This document shows positions 12,629 to 25,928 of a stretch of DNA of 64,000 bases, piece by piece (position 1 is the stretch's first letter; each line of letters opens with the position of its first letter). The position numbers and the translations under genes are program-made. The stretch is taken from assembly GCA_035578905.1 (NCBI GenBank), contig JAQJVL010000154.1:1533177-1597176 (forward strand), given 5' to 3'. The DNA is from Stictocephala bisonia. Taxonomy: Eukaryota > Arthropoda > Insecta > Hemiptera > Membracidae. The notes beneath the pieces are model-generated. The model made no database searches. It worked only from the letters and a program-made list of their open reading frames with translations, and had not been told where the DNA came from.

Positions 12629-13497
12629 GAAACACTTATTACGCATAGCTAATTTGAATACAATATCTAAACCTAATGAAAAAAATATTAATTAATTACA
12701 AGTAGTCTACATCAGACCTCTTTACTACTAGTGGTCTTTATGATAGGTAAAATTGTTGAAAAACCAATGCTATAAAGGTTTTAAGAAACAAACACAACGT
12801 TTTGACATTGATACAACTCCCTTCATCTTCAGGTGTTTCTTAATATTCTAACCTACATTTCAAACTACTTTCTTTTTCAATCAACCCATAGTAAAATAAT
12901 TATCTTTTCAAGCAACAATCATCTTTATTCATACGAATATAGAGAAAATATTAAAGATTCTATAATCCATACGATCTATAGTAAAATATATGGATATTTT
13001 AAAATTATAATAAAGACTTTTCATTAATTTGTAAGTAAGATTTATATCACAATTTGACCTTTACCACTATTACATAAGCTCATGGTGTGCTTCAATCTGA
13101 TATTGCAGGTCAAACATGGTTCCGACACATTGTGTTGTACCCAACACAACCCTTAACCTACACAACTAGGAAGTTGAACACTGCCTTAATCGCTGGAAAT
13201 TGCCTTTTACGAACAACAGTCAAGTGGCGCTGACGGCAGTCTGATTAAACCAATTGCCTCTGGGCACGAAACTAGTTACGTATAACTTGGCTTTTTTCGT
13301 GCTGATTTAAAATTGTATACTAACTTTTTGGTTTATTAAGTTATTGATTTTATTAATATTGAATAATTCATGTAAGGCATTAGTTTTTTTGTTGACCAAT
13401 ATTAGACATATTAGATGTTGACCAATCTTAAGAAAATGTTGTTAAAAAAAATATCTCATTATTATTATTCTGCTACAACCTTACATGTAGTGTTCAA
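12629..13497. other. AT-rich sequence, no gene seen
   Basis: The open frame at 12833-13027 is AT-rich and featureless. A motif near 12795-12835 weakly resembles the foldback core at 13554 but lacks key bases. Confidence 0.45.
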
Positions 13498-13760
13498 TCT
13501 ACATTTTCCGATGACAACCACGTCAAGGTACTATCTACAATATTTACAAGATGACCAGACGTTTCGCCCATATTGTGATGTGGCATCCTCAGTGGTTTCT
13601 CTGAGACATACTGTCATGTAGCATACTGAGGATACCACATCACAGTATGGGCGAAACGTCTGGTCATCTTGTAAATATTGTAGATAGTACCTTGTCGTGG
13701 TTGTCACCGGAAAATGTAAATTCTAGATATGACACCGGTCGCTTAAGCCTAAGTTCTAAG
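13498..13760 (-). mobile_element. Foldback element with hammerhead-like core, copy 1
   Basis: The left arm (13498-13593) and right arm (13629-13723) are inverted copies of each other, with GATGACCAG...CTGGTCATC and the sequence outside it pairing over roughly 95 bases. A single-sided tail (13724-13760) follows. The same unit, in opposite orientation, is at 39505-39717. No coding sequence. The arms contain the core annotated at 13554-13596. The inverted layout suits a foldback element or two inverted solo ends of a Penelope-like element. Confidence 0.8.
13554..13596 (-). ncRNA. Hammerhead-ribozyme-like motif, copy 1
   Basis: On the minus strand: ACCA, then CTGAGGA (fits core CUGANGA), then a GCC-a-CAT / ATG-GGC stem with a six-base loop, then GAAAC, GTC and TGGT. 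ACCA and TGGT pair as stem I. GAAAC abutting GTC gives the very short stem III seen in hammerheads of Penelope-like retroelements, where activity usually needs a dimer. The pattern is seen in the sequence; cleavage activity is not shown. Confidence 0.5.
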
Positions 13761-13854
13761 ACTACACGAAGTGTTGTTTTAAAATATTAATTTCTGTTAG
13801 TAATTTTAAGACTTCTTAAGCAATGTTTTGTAAAAGGTGTTTTTTTTAATTAAT

Positions 13855-14040
13855 ATATTACAGTAGACTCCTCCGTAACCGACTACCTTTCAACCCACCA
13901 TCGCTTTAACCGGTCTTATTATTCAAAACAGTGAATACTTTTTAACCGGTCATTCCTCGATGGGCAACACTTTAACCGGTCGCAATAAACAGAATATAGA
14001 CAGAGGCGACTAGCACTAATACGCCAATACAACACTGCCT
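13855..14040 (+). mobile_element. Possible pogo/Tigger-type transposon end
   Basis: TA followed by CAGTAGACTCCTCCGTAACC at about 13859, then repeated TTTAACCGGTC motifs (about 13911, 13943, 13971). A TA target and CAGT start with CCGGTTA-type internal repeats resemble pogo/Tigger ends. No second end and no transposase were found, so this is at best a fragment. Confidence 0.35.
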
Positions 14041-15600
14041 CTAGAAAAATACAAAAATTAATACCATTTTTTAATGTTATTTGAGATAAGCCTCAGTGAA
14101 ATGTTTGTATTTAATAACAATAGTAATATTAAATGACTTCACTTAGAAAAATTATTTGACATACACGGTATAGCATACAAAATTAATATATGATTAAAAT
14201 GAATAACATTTATAAAAAATAGTTCATAATATTCTTACAGTTCTTGATATTCTGAAGTAGTTTGATTTCGACTACACTTTCATTGACGTCTTTTATTATT
14301 TTGTCACATAGTTCTGAGAAAGCCCCTCACAGTCGCCCCCACTCCCCACCTAAGTCACAGAGAGGGGAGGTAGACGTCACGCGACTCACGGCAGCTCTCA
14401 CTTGACACTCCCTGTCCTTTCATGACTTTGGAAACTTTCTACAACGTTAATTTTTAAGTAACTTATTACTTATTAAAACAAAACATTGCTTCAAAATTTT
14501 TTAAATAATGTGTCATTTTAAAAGATTTTTTTTATAATATATGTCAACAACCATTTTATCCACTTGTTCTTTCAATTCATCTTAATAATTTTTAAGTTAT
14601 TTATTTTAACACCAGAGGACATTTTTACTAAATATTCCATATTGTTCTGGGACAATGGTCCAAACTAATCAAGCTAAATTTAGTTAGACCTTCCCGGTTT
14701 TTAATCCGTGATTCCCTTAACTAAAGTCAGGAGTGCTTACTTTTAGGTTAGCAAGAGGCCTCAACCGTTAGCAAAGAAAATGCCTTCATTTCCTTGTATT
14801 TTATCTCGTTGAAGAACAGCATTAATACATTTCTTAAGATTTGATTTGTTTTGCGACCAATAAATTTCAATTGGTCATTTATAAAAACAATCATAATGTT
14901 AATGGCAATGGTTTACACATATAATACGGTAAATTACATAATTTATACTCACATTATTAATATAATTAAGAAATAAAAATAAAACGAGAAAACAGTGTTT
15001 CGTCATTGCACTATCAGCTGTAGGATGCATGATACAGACCAGCTGTGTTATAACTATTCTACTCCCATTGTTGCCTAATTTGTGAAGTATAGTTTCAACT
15101 TATAAAATTGAACTTTATATAAATAGATTCTTTCTTTATAAGTGTGTTATTTTTATAAAAAATAAAAATAAGCTAAACTGTCAATCCCGATTGGAAATGT
15201 TTTGATCAAAATGGGCTTAAATTTTATATTTTTGCATTTATTTTTTATTTTATGTGTTTTTTAATATAAATAAAACTTCACTCACCAGTTGACATGGGCC
15301 TAGGACCTATTTTTATTTTCAAAATAAAATTATAGTTCTCTGATCAATATAATATATACTATAAAATATTTTATTCGCTTCCAATTTGACCATGTTTTGT
15401 ATATTTTAGTATATTTTCTGTACGATTTACAAAAATTACAGTAAAACTTAGAGATTAACCAGTTGATTACGGAATGCCAAGATTCAAGAGAACCATATAC
15501 ATGGGAACTACGTATTAATGTAGGGTTGAAGAGTAGGCCCTAATTATTTAGACTAACGTTTTCTAAAAAAGTCCGAAATTCACATTACATCACATTTACG
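14041..15600. other. No gene seen
   Basis: AT-rich except for a GC-rich patch at about 14320-14420. No open frame or family was recognised. Confidence 0.5.
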
Positions 15601-15815
15601 TCCTCTTAATACTGACATGGCGTTCGTTCAGTAGTTACTACCGGCATGTACACTACATGGACATTGTTGGTGTGTCCGTGTCGGGTGGTAGTTAGTGTCC
15701 GGATGTGTTGTAGGGGAGAGAACTGAGTATCAAACCAACACTACGTGGTTTGTCTTTCACGCATTTATGTCCTTTAGGTTCCTTGACTAGTGGGCGTTTA
15801 ATAAATGACCCTTAT
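15601..15815 (+). mobile_element. SINE-like family B, partial copy
   Basis: Matches the reverse complement of 28286-28701 over several blocks: TCCTCTTAATACTGACATGG, GTGTCCGTG...GGGTG, CAACACTACGTGGTT and GGGCGTTTAATAAATG. The head (CTGTAATCCAGCTAC) and the far end are missing or too decayed to see. Confidence 0.65.
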
Positions 15816-16150
15816 TTATTATAAGTTGAGCTCTATTCGTAACAAGATTTAAGTCATACAGACTCATCTTACTCTCAAATAAACATTCATATTTATCATT
15901 AAATACGCACAAATTTGTATCAATGCTTCATATCTGATAATAAATGTAAACAAATTTACTGAGACTAAATATTCATGTTTGGTTTAGTTATCTCTAATAT
16001 ATGTAAACATAAGCCGTAATATATCCTCTTCTTTAGAGAGATAATATGTTAAAAATGTAGTTATGCCATTATTTACGTTGTAAAAGCAATAAAGTAGTTC
16101 CTCAACACATTTGTTCTCTTACACAATTTGTGTTGTACTTTCTGGGAGAT

Positions 16151-16627
16151 TAATGCAGAGGTTCTAACTGTTGCAAACATTCCTGGACGTAATAAAACAC
16201 ACGTAACGGAAACAGTTATCTGCCTTTATACTTTCAGAGACAATATTGGTGAGGTACATACTAAGGTATTAATGCAGAGGTTCTAACTGTTGCAAACATT
16301 CCTGGACGTAATAAAACACACGGAACGGAAACAGTTATCTGCCTTTATACTCCCAGAGACAATATTGGTGAGGTACATACTAAGGTATTAATGCAGAGGT
16401 TCTAACTGTTGCAAACATTCCTGGACTTAATAAAACACACGTAACGGAAACAGTTATCTGCCTTTATACTTTCAGAGACAATATTGGTGAGGTACATACT
16501 AAGGTATTAATGCAGAGGTTCTAACTGTTGCAAACATTCCTGGACGTAATAAAACACACGTAACGGAAACAGTTATCTGCCTTTATACTTTCAGAGACAA
16601 TATTGGTGAGGTAAATACTAAGGTATT
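16151..16627. repeat. 119-bp minisatellite, 4 copies
   Basis: The anchor TAATGCAGAGG occurs at 16151, 16270, 16389 and 16508, exactly 119 bp apart, and four units end near 16627. Units differ at only a few positions (for example ACGTAACGG versus ACGGAACGG). No coding content. Confidence 0.95.
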
Positions 16628-16914
16628 ATTTGTACTTTCGTTACTTCTATTTAATAAATAATTAATATGCGCAGCTATTTTATTTTTCAATTTACATATT
16701 TAATTACATGTATTAATATTATGAGATACCGTAAGATTAATTGAATTGATAACTTTGTAATGTCGAGTTTCACCAAACAATTATATAATTTATGAACTTA
16801 ATGTAAAAAAACAATTGAACAACAACCAGATTTCATTACGCAAAATTATTTGCGTTTAGTTTTTTTTTATATAGACGGCACAAGTCAACGTCACACAATA
16901 CTAAAAATATTTCA

Positions 16915-17165
16915 GTATAAGCACAAATGTACAAATATATTACAATATAAGTACAAAATTCACAAATATATTACAATATCAGTACAAAATGCACAAATAT
17001 ATTACAGTACAAGTACAAAATGCACAAATTTTATGGTGATCGATTTCGGTGAACCACACTCACCTTCCTCAGACTAGAGGGATTCAGAGAAGAATCTAAC
17101 ACCATAATATTTGTGCATTTTTTACTTGTATTGTAATATATAAATATGTTGTGTGAAGTACACTT
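16915..17165 (-). mobile_element. Second type of foldback element with hammerhead-like centre
   Basis: The left arm holds about three 31-bp units built on ACAATATAAGTACAAAAT and CACAAATATATT and ends TTATGGTG. The right arm from 17100 begins with the inverted form CACCATAA and continues TTTGTGCATTTT. The arms share no primary sequence with the 13.5-kb foldback, but the centre has the same core layout (see 17033-17076). Confidence 0.6.
17033..17076 (-). ncRNA. Hammerhead-ribozyme-like motif, second family
   Basis: On the minus strand: CTGAGGA (17072-17066), a stem GGTGA/TCACC with a GTGTGGT loop, GAAA (17047-17044), then TCGATC, which gives a three-base palindromic AUC/GAU stem III followed by C17. 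Stem I beside the core pairs for only two bases, which is a weakness. Similar architecture to 13554-13596 on unrelated arms. Confidence 0.35.
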
Positions 17166-17169
17166 ATAC

Positions 17170-18079
17170 TGTAATGTACCAACACGTATTATACCAATAA
17201 AAAAAATATTTAACCAATTTGAAAAGTTATGAAATATTCTTTTCTTTAATTTTACATTCCTTTTGAAGGTTACTAATAATTATAGGAAATCATAACTAAT
17301 AAATGCTGAGGGGTATCATCCTCAACCAACATTAATAACAAATTATACAATTGTTCGGTTAGTTTGTAACAAAAACTGACTATTCAAACAACCTATTATC
17401 ACAATGGAAATTTTAAATATTACTGGATCACTGTAACATAAAACAGGATATTTCAATGTTTAAAGAGCAAATTTCCTTTTGATAAACATAAATTAATAGA
17501 GTTGCCAGGTTTAGCTTCTTAAAATTAAGTGGTTGTCAGATTGATCTCCTCTTTTACCAAATATTAAAAGTTAAACGATTCGAACTAACATTTTCTTGTT
17601 TCTGAATTGTTAAAATAATCCATATCTGAACCAGAAGAGTAAGTGTGCTAAAACCTAGATTTAATTTATAGGTTTATTCTTTTATTCCACTATTTATAGT
17701 TTGATTATCTGAAAATAATAATCTAAAATGGGAATATTTAAGCTAAATTTAAAACTTAAACTCACTTACTGATCAGTACATTACACGCAGGAATGTTTGT
17801 AATAAATATTTTTAAATAATGTGACAAAAATGAAAAAATATGTTTCACAAATCCTATGTTGCTCTGTTTAGTGATTCAATTGATGATCCTACGTAACTAT
17901 ACAGCCATTTAAACTGATCACAAGAAATCAAACAAAACATGAATTACTAAGAATAAAAAATGAATATGAATATTATTCAAAATATGTTAATTCCCAGTTA
18001 TTTAAATGTTAGATTATATATATATCAAGCTCAATAGCCTTGACTTGAGAATTACTATTACCTCAAGATAACAGCGTAT
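17170..18079. other. No gene seen
   Basis: AT-rich sequence without open frames or recognised repeats. Confidence 0.5.
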
Positions 18080-19463
<1,384 letters not shown>

Positions 19464-20796
19464 ATATTTGATATATTCATTAAGAGACAACTCATGAGTA
19501 GTAAACATATCAGACACTCTAACACTCAAATATACAAACATTCATTTCATATTTAGAACATTACTAAGACATATTTACAAAGAATTAGTTTTGTGTTGTA
19601 CAACGTGCATTAATATACTAACAAAACTCTCTTTTTGTAAATGTTTTATTTGTTCAATATTTATTTTTTAATGAAAACCAAGTAGGTGAAATTGTAATGA
19701 TCAAACAAAAGAAAATATTAAAGTTCTTTTTAAAAGCATGTTCTCTCGGTCTCATGACTCGCAAAGTCTACATAACTTAGTTTAGTTTTACTTCTGGAGA
19801 CTTTCTTCCTTGGGGAATTGGAATTCGTGGCAAATGAACCGAAATATTTTTGCTCCGGAAAAACTTTTATTGAAATAAAAAACATGTTAAATTAAATAGT
19901 TAGCCTTATTATTTTAGGTTTTAAAACCCCAACCTGTTAAATTATTTGTTTTTTCAGTACGTGTTATTGTAAGTAGAAATGTATTGCAATAACAAAAAAT
20001 AACTTAATATTTAACTTACTAATGTCCATAATTTTTGGTGTATTTTTTTTTAATAATAACGAACCATATTGGTGTAATGACTGTAGGGCTCATTTTCAAT
20101 CTAATAATGTTTGTAGTCAAAGTCTCTTACCAAGGATGGAAGCCGAGGTGTCACGAGCGCAGGGAGTTTCGGAGTTGGCACTAAAAGAGTGCAGGTGTGT
20201 CCGCTTCCTGTATTAATGTTTTTGTTCAATCTAATGTGTACCATATCACACAGGTATTATATCTCATTGTTCCCCAATATTAGTTTAAGTATTTTTAAGT
20301 AATAATATTAATGTTTTAATACATATAAGTAGTTTTTATGCATAAGTAAATAAAACTAATATGTAAGATTTACAAAGATATATCCTTGGATTCCACAAAT
20401 AAACTGTACAATTTGTGTACAAAAATGGGTTTAATAAATATTTCATTCTTTAAAATATGGCTTTTATTGTTATTTTAGTTATACCAGTTTTTTTTTTAAG
20501 ATCTCATTTGATAATTTACACATTTATTATATACTAACATACTATTATTACTATATAAATATGTCCATGTGATTAAATCTAGGACAATGTCGTAGTCTAT
20601 TTGATAGTTATAAAAAATGCAATGTTATTTTAATGTAGTGAGAATTAGTATACAAATTGGAAATTAAAACAAATTACTTAAACTTAACAAGTATGTCTAA
20701 AGGTACAATTAAGTATTATTTAGTCTGACGAACCGTACAGCACTATATTATTTTGCTCATAATTGAGTTTATTCAGGAGTTTCATAATTGATTTCA
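19464..20796. other. No gene seen
   Basis: AT-rich. The open frame at 20022-20216 has no recognisable domain and is not annotated. Confidence 0.5.
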
Positions 20797-20799
20797 GGT

Positions 20800-21190
20800 G
20801 ATATCGCTAGATCCTCTCATTCCTCCAGCAGCACCAAACATACCGACAAGTACTATTCCTCTTCCACCTGGGGAAGAATGTGTGATGCAATCTAATCCGA
20901 ACTGGTAGCTGAAGCCTCAGCAGCCTTACCAGAACCAGAAGGGATTCACGGCAAATACGACTTCTAACAGAGACAAATCACAGTTAATGGTTGACGAGCA
21001 GAATAAGTTTGATGCCGTTCAACAAAATACACTCAGCAAAAGCACACCCATATTGGATATTTCAGATTTATCAAGGGCGCCGCCAGCAATAACTGAACTG
21101 CAGACACCTCCTACACCTGTTTTACAGCAGCCTGTACATTCAACTAAGCCACCATCAACAGAAGTGACATGTCGACTTCGGTGAATGCCA
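20800..21190 (+). pseudogene. Exon-like or broken coding segment, unidentified
   Basis: Composition and codon pattern change abruptly after a TTTCAG (ends about 20798), a possible splice acceptor. One frame reads Pro/Ser/Thr-rich protein, with PLIPPAAPNIPTSTIPLPPG near 20810-20870, hits a TAG after SNPNW near 20908, then stays open from 20909 to the stop ending at 21184 with SRAPPAITELQTPPTP. It looks like a low-complexity region of a real protein, either one exon of a host gene or a dead copy. Without the first stop it would be about 120 residues. The family was not recognised and no neighbouring exon was found. Confidence 0.3.
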
Positions 21191-21326
21191 TGTGGGAACC
21201 GAAGATCAACATCATCCATTACAACTCACAGCTCTATTGTGTCGTATGTGTGGAGCGAAAGAGAGCGCCTGCAAACTGCCGATACTCTATCCGTCATACA
21301 TTGTTGCCTGGAGTAGGCGGCGGGAA

Positions 21327-21455
21327 GGGGGAAGGCCGCGACCTTGCTTGGAATGCGGAAATCTCGTAGCTAGGTTATTAGGTCGATGGTTATCGGAGGG
21401 GGAAGGCCGCGGCCTTGATTGGAATGCGGAAACATCGTTACTAGGTCAGTCACTA
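21327..21455. repeat. 71-bp direct duplication in GC-rich sequence
   Basis: GGGGGAAGGCCGCG starts at 21327 and again at 21398, and both are followed by GCTTGGAATGCGGAAA-like sequence. The two units are diverged. It sits just after the exon-like segment and is unusually GC-rich for this window. Confidence 0.75.
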
Positions 21456-21459
21456 TCAG

Positions 21460-22016
21460 TCTTTTAAATGACTTAAAGGGATTTAAATGCCCGCTCTCCA
21501 CTTCCCGTTTCCAGCAACGAAATAACATTTCTTGCTGATTGTGGGTAACACTACGTTTGTTTTAATCCAAATGTTGTGAAATATATTATTCTTATTTTCG
21601 GTTATTCCCTAATCAATAGAGCGAATGAACTTGATTATCTTCGATTAACATTAGTATCGTTATTTTATTTCGATAATATCGGTCATCGACATTTTAGCCT
21701 GATATATTATATAACTAAATATTGACGTTATTATCTCTCTCTCATAAAAAACATTACAATTCGAAAAAAAACCAATTTAAATAGCCTCTTATGCGTAAAT
21801 TATTATTAAATTATTATTTCATAATTAACATAATAATTAAATGTATAATTATTCTTATTTTGAATTTTTTCATTCAATGACACAGAAAAAGTTTTTTAAT
21901 TGTTCGTTCAGTAGGCTATTTTAAATAGTGACATTAAAACATAAGAGTATTTTTAGTCATAACATAAAAGTTAGTGCATAGTTTTAAAAAGATAAATAAT
22001 CTATAATTCTATATAC
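21460..22016. other. No gene seen
   Basis: AT-rich. Several short TCGATA-type palindromes at 21635-21700 suggest decayed transposon ends, but no element could be delimited. Confidence 0.4.
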
Positions 22017-22083
22017 TGGGTAGCCGATACATCGATATTTTTCTTTCGATATATCGGTATGTTAAAAATATTTGCTATCCCTA
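22017..22083. mobile_element. Small palindromic MITE-like sequence
   Basis: About 67 bp with GGGTAGC at one end, GCTATCCC at the other, and an internal CATCGATAT / TCGATATATCGG palindrome. Short inverted ends suit a miniature hAT-like remnant. No clear target duplication was found. Confidence 0.3.
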
Positions 22084-23190
22084 GAAGATAATATATCAAA
22101 GGATTAACAACAATTGGATTATTTTCTTTACAACAATAGGTTGACAATATCCCTATGGTCATTAAGTTACACAGCAAATTCAAACAACAATGAGAGTCAT
22201 TGTTGTGTGCTTTGTGTGGTATTGTAATGTATTAATATTAGAATCAGCATTCAGTTTAACGTAACACTGACTTTATATGATTTTTGTAAGGGGACTTTCT
22301 ACTATTTTAATTTATTTAATGATTTCCAATGAAAACTTGCCCATTACTGTTGGCTTATTGTTTTTTCATGAATTTTAAGATTAAAGGTTGTATATTAACA
22401 TTTTATTAATGCTCATAATAAGTAAAGTTTATTATTATGAATAACGTAGTATTAAACTATAAACTACTAGTGCTTAAGATGTTAATAAATATATAGTGAC
22501 ACTTTTTTCCACCATAACTGATTTTTTAAGAATCCTCACTTCATGTAAAATGTAAAATTAGTTCAGCAGTTGGCTTAAAACAGTTGAAATAAGTTTTAAT
22601 GTTAAATTTTATAGTTAATTTTATAAGAACATAAACTTTGTAAAATAGACCCATAGTAATGCAAAATAACAGAGTGAAGCTGTTAATAAATCAATAAAAA
22701 TAATTCAATAATTAATTACTGTATATGTTTAGTCATGAAACAGTATTTTAGGCTTATTTAAGAATGGGTAAAAAGTGAAAATTTTATTGTAAAGGTTTTA
22801 CGTAGTATTTTTTTGACAATAATGCACGTTTTTATTTCATAAATGAAGGCACTGCACAACTTTGTTTTATTACTTAATGTTAGCCTAGAGGTTTACAGCC
22901 ACTTCCGTGCTTGGGGTTTCCGTGCACTGTGCTGGTGATTGTGTTAATTGTACCTACAGTTTTTATTACCGGATTAAAAACATTGTTAACAATCCAGATG
23001 TAAAATCTGGCTCTAAACTGATTTATTACTCCTTTTTTCTTATAATAAAGAAAAGTTTAAAATAAAAACAACTTTTCTAAAATTAAATATACAAGAAATA
23101 GTCATGTTTGTGATGTTACTTTTTTGATATACATCTTCACATACACAAACATCACGACAAAAAAATACTTATTTTTTTTATTTATTCATA
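22084..23190. other. No gene seen
   Basis: AT-rich sequence without recognised features. Confidence 0.5.
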
Positions 23191-23449
23191 AGAAGCCGAT
23201 AGTCAAGATATGGGCGAATATGGATTTCGAATGAGTGTGATGCGTGTAGATGAGCGAATGTAGTCATTGTTGCAAACTAAGGCCGACTATTCCTTAGAAA
23301 GTGTCATTAATTAATTAATAACCCAATGACAAATGAACAGCCCGTGGTTATCAGCTGATCCTTCTCAAAATGTGTTATGACTGATTGGGATCGAACTGAG
23401 AACCTTTAGCACGAAGATGGGATTGAACCAACTACACTACCGACCAATT
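23191..23449 (-). mobile_element. tRNA-derived SINE family A, copy 1
   Basis: Read on the minus strand from 23449. The head GGTCGGTAGTGTAGTTGG fits a Pol III A box (TAGTGTAGTTGG), and about 30 bases later GTTCTCAGTTCGATCCC fits a B box (GTTCGATCC). The spacing and sequence are those of a tRNA-derived promoter. The body then passes through CAGCTGATAACCACGG and CATTGGGTTATTAAT to an end shared with family B (TTCGAATGAG...GCCCATATCTTGAC). Further copies are at 46294-46513 and 49414-49640. Confidence 0.75.
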
Positions 23450-24555
23450 AATATATTTGTGATAGGCAAACTCGATTTCATCAGTATATATAGAGCTCCT
23501 GGACCTTTAGCTCTTTAGCTAAAAGAAGATCAATAAAACATTTTATATTTTTATACAATTTCAAAATTATCCTTTTCTATTTTATTCAGATAAAACAATA
23601 TTTCTATATTTTGTTTATTGTATATCATAATGTTTACGGCCTTATATTGTAATTAAATCAAGAAATTTAGATATGACTAACATGAATTTATTTATTTCTT
23701 TGTACCATACTGATCAAAGCTTTCTTTAACCGATATAATCTCAAAGTAGTAACCGTGAGATGAACAAGAAGTGGGTTGAGGGTAAATTACTCTACGTCTT
23801 TCTACCACCAATCGCTTTTGAATCGTCTTACCTCCAAGATAAAAATAGCTTTCTGTCTGACATTTTACATTTTGCCCTGCTTCAAAGAAGTTATTAACGA
23901 TCCAAATAATTTTTTATTTTAAGAAAGAGGTAGTGAAATTCATTTTCCTCCCCAAACTTAACAACATTTTGGTACCAACCTTCATTTTTATATTTGATTA
24001 ATGCGTTGTTACCAACAGTTACAAAAAAATATTTTGTATCCCTACGATATACCTTGGTTAGGCCAGACTGATGCCTTAGACTTCAAGCTTTAAAGAATCC
24101 GTGCAGCCAGCAGTTGATAAAAAATATTATACTTTATTTAATGAATAATCCGACTTAACATTAGCACTCTTAGAGCATTTCAAGGTAGCTCTGACGCGTG
24201 GTCTTGCCATTTGATATACGACGTTAAATATTTACATGTGTAGGTAGGAATCTTGAATGTAAATTTTTACTTGTTTTGAACAATAAAACAATATAATAAA
24301 CACGGTATATAAAATATGTAAAAGACTATATAAATAATATAAGTCCACAATCATAATATGTTTATTAAACCTTTACATTCACAGTATAAAACAAGTGATG
24401 TAGGATATGAAAACAGATGTATCTAGAGAAATTAAATATGGTTACAATTTAAGACTTTAAGGTGTTGCTATAGATCGGCCGGCTTAATTCGTCAAGCCAT
24501 TGGTAGCAGTATTCCGAAACTCCTCGTAGTTCCGGCATTTGTTGTGAGAGCACTC
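23450..24555. other. No gene seen
   Basis: AT-rich sequence without recognised features. Confidence 0.5.
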
Positions 24556-25928
24556 TGAAGCTATGCAGTTGAGGATAATACTTAACACTCATTCTTAGAG
24601 CTAAGATTGTGAACTTTGTCTGGATGACACTACAATAAAAAATTGGATTGGTCAAGTGTGTGGATAGACACTTGAACTAACAACAACAAGAACTGGTGTT
24701 GGGGATAATCCTTACCATTACTCACATCTTAAGACTGTGAACTTTGTCTGGATGACACTACGATACTAAAGTGGGTTGGTTAGATGTGTGGATAGACACT
24801 TGAACTAACAACAACAAGAACTGGTGTTGGGGATAATCCTTAGCATTACTCACGTCTTAAGACTGTGAACTTTGTCTGGATGACACTTCAGTAATAAATT
24901 GGTTTGGTCAGATGTGTGATTAGAAACTTGAACTAACAACAACAAGAACTAGTGTTGGGGATAATCCTTACCATTACTCACGTCTTAAGACGGTGAACTT
25001 TGTCTGGATGACACTTCAGTAATAAATGGGTTGGTCAGATGTGTGGATAGACACTTGAACTAACAACAACAAGAACTGGTGTTGGGGATAATCCTTACCA
25101 TTACTCACATCTTAAGACTGTGAACTTTGTCTGGATGACACTACGATACTAAAGTGGGTTGGTTAGATGTGTGGATAGACACTTGAACTAACAACAACAA
25201 GAACTGGTGTTGGGGATAATCCTTACCATTACTCACGTCTTAAGACTGTGAACTTTGTCTGGATGACACTACAATACTAAATTGGGTTGGTCAGTTGTGT
25301 GGATAGACACTTAAACTAACAACAACAAGAACTGGTGTTGGGAATAATCCTTACCCTTACTCTCGTCTTAAGACGGTGAACTTTGTCTGGATGACACTAC
25401 AATACTAAATTGGGTTGGTCAGATGTGTGGATAGACACTTGAACTAACAACAACAAGGACTAGAGTTGGGGATAATCCTTACCATTACTCACGTCTTAAG
25501 ACTGTGAACCTTGTCTGGATGACACTACAATACTAAATTGGGTTGGTCAGTTGTGTGGATAGACACTTGAACTAACAACAACAAGAAGTGGTGTTGGGGA
25601 TAATCCTTAGCATTACTCACGTCTTAAGACTGTAAACATTGTCTGGATGACACTACAATACTAAATTGGGTTGGTCTGTTGTGTGGATAGAATGGGGTTA
25701 CCCCTGTCACTTGAACTAACAACAACAAGAAGTGGTGTTGGGGATAATACTTACCATTACTCACGTCTTAAGACTGTGAACTTTGTCTGGATGACACTAC
25801 AATGCTAAATTGGGTTGGTCAGATGTGTGGATAGACACTTGAACTAACAACAACAAGAAGCGGTGTTGGGGATAATGCTTACCATTACTCACGTCTTAAG
25901 ACTGTGAACTTTGTCTGGATGACACTAT
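24556..25928. repeat. 128-bp minisatellite, about 10.6 copies
   Basis: The anchor GGGGATAATC occurs at 24701, 24829, 24957, 25084 and 25212 and so on, 127-128 bp apart. Each unit carries CTTAAGACTGTGAACTTTG and ACTAACAACAACAAGAA. The first unit is the most diverged. The unit near 25690 has a 16-bp insertion containing the palindrome GGGGTTACCCC. The short open frame at 24449-24655 is repeat translation. Confidence 0.96.

Noticed and set aside
12795..12835. CTGAAGA...AAAACGTTG on the minus strand as another hammerhead
   Set aside because: The G of GAAA is lost and the would-be stem II does not pair next to the core.
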